Origin: an uncultured Selenomonadales bacterium
GTDB lineage: Bacteria; Bacillota_C; Negativicutes; Selenomonadales; Selenomonadaceae
Assembly: GCA_937916025.1 (NCBI GenBank)
Contig: CALGGX010000072.1
Span: forward strand, 1 to 8,664
Direction: 5' to 3'
DNA: 8,664 bases
Below the pieces are notes generated by a model, which saw only the letters and a program-made list of their open reading frames with translations, did not search any database and was not told the DNA's origin. The translations under genes were made by a program, and so were the position numbers. Below are positions 1 to 6,233 of the stretch, piece by piece (position 1 is the stretch's first letter; each line of letters begins with the position of its first letter).

Positions 1-2
1 TT

Positions 3-315
3 GCAGAAGAATTAAAAGAGTGTAATTTTTTAGACAGTTCCGTTGTCTTTTCGGGATTGCAAACAAAACAAATTAATATCAGCGGCGGTTCAATTTCATC
101 CGGAGAAGATATTTTTCAGAATACGGATGTCGGAAGAAGAATTTGGATAAAAACGATAACGGGAAAAGAATACGGAATTTTTGACGTAATAGAAGTGTTT
201 AACCCTCGACATATACTTGTAAATGTTATTTTGCCGCCGTCTATTACAACCGTTAATCAATGGTATTTTTCGGCAACAACTTTTTCGGGATTAGAACATT
301 TGGAAAACGAAACCG
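3..315 (+). other. Phage-tail-protein-like segment fused in frame to lon
   Basis: This AT-rich stretch encodes about 104 residues unrelated to the Lon N-terminal domain. Its motifs are DVGRRIWIK followed by an ITGKEYG turn, a V-rich strand, and then [17 protein letters not shown]. They match my memory of the repeated beta-rich module of phage tail or virion structural proteins (typical wording W-Y-x-x-A-T-T-x-x-G-L-x-H-L-E-G-x-T). The assignment is by motif memory, not alignment. It could be the tail of a prophage gene joined to lon by recombination, or by assembly. Confidence 0.6.
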
Positions 316-2021
316 AAATTTCGCAAATGGAGAAAAAAATCCGTGGTCAAGTGAAGCGGCAGATGGATAAAAATCAACGAGAATATTATCTGAATGAGCA
401 AATCAAAGCCATTCACAAAGAATTGGGCGAAGAGGAAGAACGCGCTGAAAACGACTTATTAGAAGACAAAATCAAACAAGCACAAATGAGTGCCGAAGCG
501 CAAGAAGTTGCTTTGAATGAATTGAAAAAACTCAAACAAATGCCGCCGTCGTCCAGCGAAGCCAATATTGTGAAAAATTATATTGAAGCCCTAATCGACT
601 TGCCGTGGAATAAAAAAAGCGAAGTTAATCAAGATATTAACTTGGCGCAGCAAGTGTTGGACGCTGACCATTACGGTTTGGAAAAAGTCAAAGAACGCAT
701 TGTTGAATATTTGTCGGTGCAAAAACGGGTGGAAAAAGTCAAAAGTCAAATTTTGTGTTTGGTAGGGCCGCCAGGCGTGGGTAAAACCTCGTTGGGCGAG
801 TCAATCGCTCGTGCCACGGGGCGTGAATATGTACGCATGGCGTTGGGTGGTGTGCATGACGAAAGTGAAATTCGCGGTCATCGTCGCACTTATTTGGGGG
901 CGATGGCGGGACGCATTATCCGCAATATCACCAAAGCGGGCACAAATAATCCTTTGTTTTTATTAGATGAAGTGGATAAAATCGGACGCGACCACCGTGG
1001 CGACCCAGCGGACGCTTTGTTGGAAGTGTTAGACCCCGAGCAGAATAATTCGTTCACCGACCACTACGTAGACGCGGCGTTTGATTTATCGAAAGTGCTG
1101 TGGATAGTGACGGCGAACGATGCTGGGACGATACCGAAGCCGCTGCGGGACAGAATGGAAACGATAACACTTTCAAGTTACACCGAGCAGGAAAAGTTGG
1201 AAATTGCGCGGCGGTACCTGACGCGTAAGCAGAAAGAAGCGAACGGGCTGAAGTCCGGCGACGTAGTGTTCGGCAAAGGCGTACTGCAGACGATAATTGC
1301 GGAATACACGCGGGAAGCTGGCGTACGCGAACTTGAGCGGCAGATAGGGCGGGTGTGCCGGAAAGCGGCGCGGAAAATCGTGGAAGGCTTTGACGGCACG
1401 GTTTATATTACGACGAAAAATCTGCGCGAATTTTTAGGGCGCCCGAAATCCCTGCAGACGAAAGCTGAAAAACAGCCGCAAGTCGGCGTAAGCACTGGGA
1501 TGGCGTGGACGGAAGTAGGCGGAGACATTCTGCCGACGGAAGCGCTGGTGCTGAAAGGCAAGGGCAAATTAATTTTGACAGGGCACTTGGGCGACGTAAT
1601 GCAGGAAAGCGCGCAGGCAGGCTTGACGTACATTCGGAGCCGGAGCGATGAATTAAAGCTCGACGAAGATTTCTACGAGAAAAATGATATTCATGTGCAC
1701 GTACCGGAAGGCGCGGTGCCGAAAGACGGACCGAGCGCTGGGATAACGATGGCGACGGCGATGATTTCGGCGCTGACGAAGCGAAAAGTGCGTTCGGACG
1801 TGGCAATGACGGGCGAAATAACTTTGCGTGGGAACGTGTTGCCAATCGGCGGGCTGAAGGAAAAAGTTCTGGCGGCGTACCGTGAGGGAATGCGGACGAT
1901 AATCCTGCCGAAAGAAAATGCGCGCGACCTCGAAGACATACCCGAAGCCGTGCGCGAAAGTTTACGATTTGTGCCGGTCGAGCACATGGACGAAGTCCTC
2001 AAGACGGCGTTGCTCAAATGA
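3..2021 (+). CDS. lon: Mosaic Lon protease reading frame, 5'-partial (phage-tail-like N-terminus, Lon AAA+ and protease domains)
   Basis: The frame is open from the left edge, so the true start lies outside; the TTG at 57 is only the first start-like codon. Lon is an ATP-dependent cytoplasmic serine protease that unfolds and degrades damaged and regulatory proteins. From about nt 320 the protein follows Lon: a coiled-coil stretch with the QREYYLNEQ motif, Walker A GPPGVGKT (765-788), Walker B FLLDEVDK (957-980), and a C-terminal peptidase domain with the dyad Ser in PKDGPSAG (1734-1736) and Lys in GGLKEK (1863-1865). Lon is normally about 770-810 residues; here 672 are encoded. The N-terminal substrate-binding domain is missing, and about 100 residues resembling a phage tail protein take its place. 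Composition changes near nt 310 and again near 1000-1090. The stop overlaps the engB start as ATGA. The Lon identity of the C-terminal part is secure. The complete frame is probably not a natural single gene. Confidence 0.85.
   Translation, partial: AEELKECNFLDSSVVFSGLQTKQINISGGSISSGEDIFQNTDVGRRIWIKTITGKEYGIFDVIEVFNPRHILVNVILPPSITTVNQWYFSATTFSGLEHLENETEISQMEKKIRGQVKRQMDKNQREYYLNEQIKAIHKELGEEEERAENDLLEDKIKQAQMSAEAQEVALNELKKLKQMPPSSSEANIVKNYIEALIDLPWNKKSEVNQDINLAQQVLDADHYGLEKVKERIVEYLSVQKRVEKVKSQILCLVGPPGVGKTSLGESIARATGREYVRMALGGVHDESEIRGHRRTYLGAMAGRIIRNITKAGTNNPLFLLDEVDKIGRDHRGDPADALLEVLDPEQNNSFTDHYVDAAFDLSKVLWIVTANDAGTIPKPLRDRMETITLSSYTEQEKLEIARRYLTRKQKEANGLKSGDVVFGKGVLQTIIAEYTREAGVRELERQIGRVCRKAARKIVEGFDGTVYITTKNLREFLGRPKSLQTKAEKQPQVGVSTGMAWTEVGGDILPTEALVLKGKGKLILTGHLGDVMQESAQAGLTYIRSRSDELKLDEDFYEKNDIHVHVPEGAVPKDGPSAGITMATAMISALTKRKVRSDVAMTGEITLRGNVLPIGGLKEKVLAAYREGMRTIILPKENARDLEDIPEAVRESLRFVPVEHMDEVLKTALLK
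316..1050 (+). other. Lon middle segment with foreign-looking, proteobacterial-type sequence
   Basis: This part covers the Lon coiled coil and most of the AAA+ module, including Walker A and Walker B. It is AT-rich, prefers TTG for leucine and CGT/CGC for arginine, and reads in wording I associate with beta/gammaproteobacterial Lon (for example [20 protein letters not shown] and [19 protein letters not shown]). The segment after about 1050 prefers CTG, CGG and GGG and reads as Firmicutes-type Lon. The right boundary is uncertain, between about 985 and 1090, within the highly conserved [17 protein letters not shown] region. Confidence 0.5.
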
Positions 2022-2668
2022 AGGAGCGAATTGTCGTAACCGGCAGCGAATACGTTACCTCCGCTGTCGGCATACAGCAATATCCGAACGTTCGATTGCC
2101 TGAGATCGCGTTTATCGGGCGATCGAATGTCGGTAAGTCGTCGCTGATCAACTCGTTGCTCCGCCGAAAAAATCTCGCGCGCACTTCGCAAACGCCGGGA
2201 AAAACTCAAACCATCAATTTCTTCAAAGTCGATCTCAAAATTCGGCTCCCGATCGAAAATCCGGAGGACGAGCCGCAATTCGAGAGACGAAGTTTTTACA
2301 CCGTCGATCTGCCCGGCTACGGCTATGCGAAAGTTTCAAAGACGAGCCGCGCGGCGTGGTCGAAATTCATCGAAGAGTATTTTCTCAACAGCGATCGACT
2401 GCTTTTCGTCTGTCAATTGATCGACATTCGGCATCCGCCCATGGATTCCGATCTCGATATGTTTCGTTGGCTCGTCAAAAACAATCTCCCCGTCCTGCCG
2501 ATTGCAACCAAGTCCGATAAAATCTCGCGCACCGCGCAATCGAAACAACTCGACGTGATCAAATCCGCCTTCGGCATTCCCGAGCTCGATATCCTTCCGT
2601 ATTCGGCGATAAAAAATGAAGGGCGTTCAGAATTGCTTGACGCAATCGCGAATTCTCTGCTACAATAA
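2018..2668 (+). CDS. engB: Ribosome biogenesis GTP-binding protein EngB (YsxC/YihA)
   Basis: EngB is a TRAFAC-class GTPase that binds the maturing 50S subunit in the cytoplasm and is usually essential. In the 216-residue product all G motifs are visible: G1 GRSNVGKS (34-41), G2 in TPGKTQTIN (59-67), G3 DLPGYGYAK (97-105), G4 TKSD (164-167) and G5 SAIKNEG (196-202). The family is typically about 195-210 residues. The small excess here comes from an insertion of roughly 15 mostly charged residues between the G2 strand and DLPG (about 73-92), where most EngB proteins have a short hairpin. The ATG overlaps the lon stop by four bases (ATGA) and lacks a clear Shine-Dalgarno, which suggests translational coupling. 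This gene marks a compositional change: it holds ten GATC sites by my count, while the preceding 2 kb has none. Confidence 0.96.
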   Translation: MKERIVVTGSEYVTSAVGIQQYPNVRLPEIAFIGRSNVGKSSLINSLLRRKNLARTSQTPGKTQTINFFKVDLKIRLPIENPEDEPQFERRSFYTVDLPGYGYAKVSKTSRAAWSKFIEEYFLNSDRLLFVCQLIDIRHPPMDSDLDMFRWLVKNNLPVLPIATKSDKISRTAQSKQLDVIKSAFGIPELDILPYSAIKNEGRSELLDAIANSLLQ

Positions 2669-2681
2669 GGGAAAATTTTGC

Positions 2682-2690
2682 GGGGAGGAG
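2682..2690 (+). promoter_or_regulatory. Strong Shine-Dalgarno site deciding the ahbA start
   Basis: The purine run GGGGAGGAG lies six bases before the ATG at 2697. It fixes the ahbA start there rather than at an upstream in-frame ATG (2616), which falls inside engB and would add 27 residues not seen in the family. Confidence 0.85.
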
Positions 2691-2696
2691 AGTTTT

Positions 2697-3152
2697 ATGT
2701 CCGAGCTTTCCGTTTTCGACAAATCGCTTCTCAATTTGTTGCAATCAAACATTCCGATCTGCAGTCATCCGTTCGCGGAAATGGCGCGCGTGCTCGGTAC
2801 CGACGAACAGACGGTTCTCAATCGGCTTCGCGAACTCAAAGCGGCGGGCTGTCTTCGGCGGATCGGCACGTTTTTCGACTCGACGCGACTCGGATATCAC
2901 GGCGTGCTCGCGGCACTCTCGGTCGAACAACACGCAATCGAGTCCGTTGCCGAGTTCATCAATCGCTGTCCGGGCATCACGCATAATTACGAGCGCGAAG
3001 GGCATTTCAATTTATGGTTCACGTTACTCACGCCCTCGCCGGAGATCGAACAGAAAATTCTCGGCGAAATTTCCGCATTGCAGGGCGTGCGCGACATGAT
3101 CCGATTAAAATCAAACAAGAAGTATAAAGTCAATGTGCAATTCAAACTCTGA
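2697..3152 (+). CDS. ahbA: Siroheme decarboxylase subunit AhbA (Lrp/AsnC-like fold)
   Basis: AhbA and AhbB form the heterodimer that removes the acetate carboxyls at C12 and C18 of siroheme, giving 12,18-didecarboxysiroheme. This is the first dedicated step of the siroheme-dependent heme route of some anaerobes. The 151-residue product opens with a winged-helix-like region (about 6-58) ending in RRIGTFFDSTRLGYHG. An AsnC-type alpha/beta domain follows (about 63-150), with ITHNYEREGHFNLWFTL. The RRIG-x-FDS-x-LGY and HNYER-x-x-xFNLWFT signatures fit AhbA/NirD-type proteins better than true Lrp regulators. The gene starts 28 bp after engB and is directly followed, with overlap, by its partner ahbB, which strongly supports the enzyme over the regulator reading. 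The other heme genes of the route (ahbC, ahbD) are not in this window. Confidence 0.88.
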   Translation: MSELSVFDKSLLNLLQSNIPICSHPFAEMARVLGTDEQTVLNRLRELKAAGCLRRIGTFFDSTRLGYHGVLAALSVEQHAIESVAEFINRCPGITHNYEREGHFNLWFTLLTPSPEIEQKILGEISALQGVRDMIRLKSNKKYKVNVQFKL

Positions 3153-3648
3153 CGGGCGGAGCGAAGGTTCGATTGCCGAAATCGACGCGCGCGACAAGCT
3201 CGTCATTTGCGCATTGCAAGGCGATTTTCCGTTATGCGAGGAGCCGTTCAAAGTGCTCGCCGAGCAAATCGGAATGTCGGAAGAGGAATTTATCGGGCGT
3301 GTCAAGGCATTGGCGGAGTCGAAAAAAATCCGCAAAATGGGAGCCGTGCTTCGGCATCGGGAGGCGGGCTTTAAGGCGAATGCGCTCTGTGCATGGCTGG
3401 TGCCGCCGGAGTCGCTCGACGACATTGCCGCAAAGATGAGCGCGAATCCTGCCGTTTCGCATTGCTATGACAGAAATACCGCGCCCAATTGGAATTACAA
3501 TCTGTATACGATGATCCACGCAAGGTCGAGAGAAGAATGCGATCGGATCATTGCAAAACTCGCCGCCGACTGCAAGCTCGAGCAGTTTCAAATTCTCTAC
3601 ACCACGCGCGAATGGAAAAAAACTTCCATGCGCTATTTTGTTGATTGA
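3133..3648 (+). CDS. ahbB: Siroheme decarboxylase subunit AhbB (Lrp/AsnC-like fold)
   Basis: This is the second subunit of siroheme decarboxylase, homologous to ahbA by fold and arrangement. In the 171-residue product a helix-turn-helix-like N-terminal half (about 17-68) leads into the family's characteristic KMGAVLRHREAGFKAN (68-83). Then come VSHCYDR (108-114) and NWNYNLYTMIHA (119-130), and a C-terminal REWKKTSMRYF. The histidine-rich RHR loop and the W-x-YNLYTMIH segment are hallmarks of AhbB/NirL/NirG proteins and are absent from amino-acid-sensing Lrp regulators. The ATG at 3133 overlaps the end of ahbA by 20 bp and has no convincing Shine-Dalgarno. Family similarity begins only around residue 15, near IAEIDARDK, and a purine-rich stretch (GGGCGGAGCGAAGG) precedes an in-frame ATT at 3172. 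The exact start is therefore uncertain, but the product is not. Confidence 0.88.
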   Translation: MCNSNSDGRSEGSIAEIDARDKLVICALQGDFPLCEEPFKVLAEQIGMSEEEFIGRVKALAESKKIRKMGAVLRHREAGFKANALCAWLVPPESLDDIAAKMSANPAVSHCYDRNTAPNWNYNLYTMIHARSREECDRIIAKLAADCKLEQFQILYTTREWKKTSMRYFVD

Positions 3649-3652
3649 GGAG
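3648..3652 (+). promoter_or_regulatory. Shine-Dalgarno site deciding the tlyA TTG start
   Basis: AGGAG overlaps the ahbB stop codon and lies six bases before the TTG at 3659. An ATG in the same frame exists at 3551, but it is inside ahbB, has no such site, and would add 36 non-family residues. Confidence 0.8.
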
Positions 3653-3658
3653 CCGCCG

Positions 3659-4462
3659 TTGAACAAAAAAATTCGACTTGATGTTTTGCTCGTCGACAGG
3701 AATTTTTTCGACAGTCGGGAGCGCGCGAAACGTTTCATCATGTCAGGCAACGTCCTCGTCGATGAACAAAAGATCGACAAGGCGGGCGCGCTCGTCCGTG
3801 CGGATTGCGAAATTCGTCTGCTCGGAAATGACATGCCCTATGTCAGTCGCGGCGGGCTGAAATTGGAAAAGGCGATCGACGTTTTCAAGCTCGATATCGC
3901 GGGCAAAATCGCCGCCGATATCGGCGCGTCAACCGGCGGCTTTTCCGATTGCATGTTGCAACACGGAGCTCGGAAGGTTTTTGCGATCGATGTCGGCTAC
4001 GGGCAACTCGATTGGAAATTGCGAAACGATCCGCGCGTCGTTTGCATGGAACGGACGAACATTCGCCACGTCACGCGGCAGAATTTTTCGGAGCCGATCG
4101 GGTTCGCGTCGATTGATGTGTCGTTCATCTCGCTCGACAAAGTCCTGCCTGTCGTTTTTGAATTGCTCGTCGACGGAGGCGAAGTCGTCGCGCTGATAAA
4201 ACCGCAATTCGAGGCGGGGCGAGAGAAAGTCGGCAAGCATGGCGTCGTTCGCGAGCCGAATGTTCACGTCGAGGTGATCGAAAATGTCGTGAACGCCGCG
4301 CGGAGCTTCGGCTTTGCAATCGCCGGATTGACTTTTTCGCCGATCAAGGGTCCGGAAGGCAACATCGAGTATCTCGTCCGATTGAACAAAAACTCGGCGG
4401 CATCGGCAGCTGTCGATATAAAAAGCGTCGTCGACGAGGCGCATCATTCGTTGAAAGGATAA
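3659..4462 (+). CDS. tlyA: TlyA family rRNA (cytidine-2'-O)-methyltransferase
   Basis: TlyA methylates ribose 2'-hydroxyls of cytidines in rRNA using S-adenosylmethionine. In mycobacteria the targets are in 16S and 23S rRNA and affect capreomycin sensitivity; some proteins of the family are annotated as hemolysins. From the TTG start the product is 267 residues, a normal length. An S4 RNA-binding domain occupies about 4-60. A FtsJ/RrmJ-like Rossmann domain follows, with the SAM loop ADIGASTGGFSD (86-97) and the IDVGYGQLDWKLR segment. The expected catalytic set is present: K68 (SRGGLKLEKA), D153 (IDVSFISLD), K181 (LIKPQFEAG) and E237 (NIEYLV). Each is one position below the K69/D154/K182/E238 set I recall for the Mycobacterium tuberculosis enzyme. 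The gene begins 10 bp after ahbB and ends 6 bp before trmB, so it is part of the same operon. Confidence 0.95.
   Translation: MNKKIRLDVLLVDRNFFDSRERAKRFIMSGNVLVDEQKIDKAGALVRADCEIRLLGNDMPYVSRGGLKLEKAIDVFKLDIAGKIAADIGASTGGFSDCMLQHGARKVFAIDVGYGQLDWKLRNDPRVVCMERTNIRHVTRQNFSEPIGFASIDVSFISLDKVLPVVFELLVDGGEVVALIKPQFEAGREKVGKHGVVREPNVHVEVIENVVNAARSFGFAIAGLTFSPIKGPEGNIEYLVRLNKNSAASAAVDIKSVVDEAHHSLKG
4454..4459 (+). promoter_or_regulatory. Shine-Dalgarno site for the trmB TTG start
   Basis: AAAGGA, inside the last codons of tlyA, sits nine bases before the TTG at 4469. The start is supported because the product then begins MRLRKKK, the usual N-terminus of Firmicutes TrmB. Confidence 0.65.
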
Positions 4463-4468
4463 TTCGTT

Positions 4469-5188
4469 TTGAGATTACGTAAGAAAAAGGGCGTCAATGA
4501 AAAACTGCTCGGTTTTGAGTTCGTTTTGCATGAATTGAACTCGGAACGGGCGGGGCATTGGCGTTTTTTGTTTCCGCAAAATCCCGATGCAAAATTGTAT
4601 TTGGAACTCGGAATCGGCAAGGGCGATTTCATTGCCGCAATCGCCGAGCAAACTCCCGATATCAACTTCGTCGGTTTGGAAGCCGAATCCACGGTTCTCT
4701 ACGCCGCCGCGCGGAAGGTGAGAGACAAATCGCTCGGCAATGTCCGACTTGCCGTCTTTAATGTCGCAAACATCGACGAGATTTTTGCCGAACATGAAGT
4801 CGATCGCATTTACATCAATTTCTGTGATCCGTGGCCGCGAAACAAACATGCGAAACGCCGTTTGACGAACATCAATTTTCTCGACAAGTATCGGCGAATT
4901 CTGAAGCCGCACGGCGAATTGCATTTCAAAACCGATAATCGCCCGTTGTTCGAGTACTCGCTCGAGCAGTTCGGATTGATCGGAGCGACCGTCGACGAAG
5001 TTACTTTCGATCTGCATGCCGATAATTCAGTCGACAACATTCAAACCGAGTATGAAAGAAAATTCGCCGCGCTCGGCACTGATGTTGGCGGCTTCTTTTG
5101 TAAGCGCGGAACCGATTCCGATGCGCGGAGTCGTCGAGGGCTTTTACGGCACGCCATGGGAGCATCGACAGCGGCTCGATCTGATTGA
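4469..5188 (+). CDS. trmB: tRNA (guanine-N7-)-methyltransferase TrmB with an atypical C-terminal tail
   Basis: TrmB makes m7G at position 46 of the tRNA variable loop, with S-adenosylmethionine as donor. Family landmarks are all present: N-terminal MRLRKK, SAM motif LELGIGKGDF (45-54), GLEAE (69-73), FCDPWPRNKHAKRRL (118-132) with the catalytic-region Asp and the substrate loop, FKTDN (153-157) and TEYERKF (193-199). Firmicutes TrmB usually ends about ten residues after this last motif in a G-x-x-I-Y-R-type strand, at roughly 215 residues. Here the frame continues for 36 residues after the ALG at 201-203, as an Arg/Ser/Gly-rich tail with no family character, and overlaps the next gene out of frame. 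Either the tail is tolerated, or the junction has lost a few bases and the normal end. The core identification is secure. Confidence 0.93.
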   Translation: MRLRKKKGVNEKLLGFEFVLHELNSERAGHWRFLFPQNPDAKLYLELGIGKGDFIAAIAEQTPDINFVGLEAESTVLYAAARKVRDKSLGNVRLAVFNVANIDEIFAEHEVDRIYINFCDPWPRNKHAKRRLTNINFLDKYRRILKPHGELHFKTDNRPLFEYSLEQFGLIGATVDEVTFDLHADNSVDNIQTEYERKFAALGTDVGGFFCKRGTDSDARSRRGLLRHAMGASTAARSD

Positions 5189-6143
5189 TTTTTGCGCCGA
5201 GCATCAATTCAATGCATACATCTACGCGCCGAAAGACGATCCTTATCACCGAGCGAAATGGCGCGAGCCGTATCCTGCCGCTCAACTCGATCAACTCGCC
5301 GAGCTCATCCGCGCGGCGCGAGAGAAGAATGTCGCGTTCATCTTCGCCGTCTCGCCCGGGCTCGATCTGAAATATTCCGACGCCGATTTGCAATCGATGA
5401 TCGAAAAGCTCGACGCGATCCATGCAATCGGCGGCAAACGTTTTGCGATCTTTTTCGACGACATTGATGATCGCGAAGGCAAATCGCAAGCGCAATTCAT
5501 CAATCGGATCGAGCAGAATTTTGTCAACAAACGAGAAGACGTCGGGCATTTGATTACCGTGCCGACAGAATATTATCGTCTCGACATGATTGCCGATGAC
5601 GGTTCTGTCAAACAATATACGCGCGAGTTCAGTCGGACGCTCGATAAAAATGTGCTCGTGCTTTACACGGGCGACGGCGTCGTCGTTCCGGAAATTTCCG
5701 ATGAACAATTCCGCGCGGCGAATGACATTTACGGACGAGAGCTCGGCGTTTGGTGGAATTATCCCGTCAACGATTACATGCCCGATAAGCTCGCGCTCGG
5801 TCCGATTCATAAATTGCCGTCGACATTGCCCGCGATCTTTTTCAATCCGATGTCGGCTTATGAATTGTCAAAGATCGCGCTCGCGACGGGAGCCGAATTC
5901 GCGCTCGAGCCAAGCAATTATGATCCGCAATCGGCATGGGAGAAAGCAATCCGAGATCAGTTCGGCGAGCTCGCGGACGACATGATCATCTTTGCTTCTC
6001 AATCGCAACTGCTGAAAAACGATTGGGCAGATACCGGGCATGTCGAGCCGCCGAGCGATCAATCGAAATTGGACGCGGCGATCGAGCGATTGAAAAAATC
6101 GTTGCCGCCGAAAATTCTCGAAGAAATTCAGAGCGCGCGCTGA
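5052..6143 (+). CDS. GH84 family beta-N-acetylglucosaminidase (O-GlcNAcase-like), possibly exported
   Basis: This protein belongs to glycoside hydrolase family 84 (NAGidase domain), whose members release terminal beta-linked GlcNAc by substrate-assisted catalysis. The core starts RGVVEGFYGTPW and continues with YIYAPKDDPYHR. The catalytic aspartate pair lies in FAIFFDDID (codons 5457-5462). Then come TVPTEYYR, LYTGDGVV and WWNYPVNDY, in the order seen in GH84 structures such as the Bacteroides enzyme. After about 5850 there is only a short helical tail with no extra binding modules, so the protein is smaller than many relatives. The start is uncertain. From 5052 (363 residues) the N-terminus resembles a short signal peptide: Lys2 and Arg7, hydrophobic SALMLAASFV, then VSA before EP. 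In-frame ATGs at 5016, 5082 and 5121 are alternatives, and 5121 would give a cytoplasmic 340-residue enzyme. None has a good Shine-Dalgarno. All options overlap trmB in another frame. The natural substrate is unknown; cell-wall or host amino sugars are possible. Confidence 0.9.
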   Translation: MKENSPRSALMLAASFVSAEPIPMRGVVEGFYGTPWEHRQRLDLIDFCAEHQFNAYIYAPKDDPYHRAKWREPYPAAQLDQLAELIRAAREKNVAFIFAVSPGLDLKYSDADLQSMIEKLDAIHAIGGKRFAIFFDDIDDREGKSQAQFINRIEQNFVNKREDVGHLITVPTEYYRLDMIADDGSVKQYTREFSRTLDKNVLVLYTGDGVVVPEISDEQFRAANDIYGRELGVWWNYPVNDYMPDKLALGPIHKLPSTLPAIFFNPMSAYELSKIALATGAEFALEPSNYDPQSAWEKAIRDQFGELADDMIIFASQSQLLKNDWADTGHVEPPSDQSKLDAAIERLKKSLPPKILEEIQSAR

Positions 6144-6164
6144 TTCCGCAGCGCATTTTTTTTT
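6137..6164 (+). terminator. Intrinsic terminator ending the engB-GH84 gene run
   Basis: A GC-rich stem GCGCTG/CAGCGC (6137-6142 with 6149-6154) closes a six-base loop. After one A it is followed by nine consecutive T (6156-6164). The 5' arm overlaps the GH84 stop codon at 6141-6143. This is a typical Rho-independent terminator and separates the upstream operon from the RTX-like gene. Confidence 0.88.
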
Positions 6165-6182
6165 GAAGGAAATGACTTCAAA
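6162..6182. repeat. Perfect 7-bp inverted repeat upstream of the RTX-like gene
   Basis: TTTGAAG (6162-6168) and CTTCAAA (6176-6182) form a perfect palindrome around a seven-base spacer. It overlaps the end of the terminator T-tract and the proposed -35 region. It could be a small operator or a second weak hairpin; chance is not excluded at this length. Confidence 0.4.
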
Positions 6183-6192
6183 CGCCGATAAA
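6163..6192 (+). promoter_or_regulatory. Weak sigma-70-type promoter candidate for the RTX-like gene
   Basis: TTGAAG (6163-6168) and GATAAA (6187-6192) are separated by 18 bp and each match four of six consensus bases. A promoter is expected here because the preceding terminator isolates the gene, but these boxes are poor and the true site could be elsewhere in 6165-6220. Confidence 0.3.
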
Positions 6193-6219
6193 TCTTAATA
6201 ACGTTCTTCATTTTGACAC

Positions 6220-6225
6220 GGGAGG
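6220..6225 (+). promoter_or_regulatory. Ribosome binding site of the RTX-like gene
   Basis: GGGAGG lies eight bases before the ATG at 6234. It supports this start; a second in-frame ATG two codons later (6240) is also within reach. Confidence 0.8.
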
Positions 6226-6233
6226 CTTTTTCA

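Noticed and set aside
1178..2278. Several antisense frames opposite the end of lon and the start of engB
   Set aside because: They overlap strongly conserved Lon protease and EngB GTPase motifs and contain only Arg/Ser-rich low-complexity sequence.
2697..3648. Two tandem Lrp/AsnC transcription regulators
   Set aside because: Although the fold is Lrp-like, the RHREAGFKAN, SHCYDR and NWNYNLYTMIH motifs and the overlapping pair arrangement identify siroheme decarboxylase subunits.
3659..4462. TlyA as a hemolysin toxin
   Set aside because: The S4 domain plus FtsJ-like methyltransferase with the complete K-D-K-E set shows an rRNA methyltransferase; the hemolysin label is a historic family name.
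3929..5017. Antisense frames opposite tlyA and trmB
   Set aside because: Both sense genes have full catalytic motif sets and Shine-Dalgarno sites; the antisense frames are by-products of TCG/CTC/GAT-rich codon usage.
5001..5810. Antisense frame of 269 codons opposite GH84
   Set aside because: The sense strand carries the complete GH84 motif set, including the catalytic Asp pair. The antisense product shows no recognisable motif and no proper start region.
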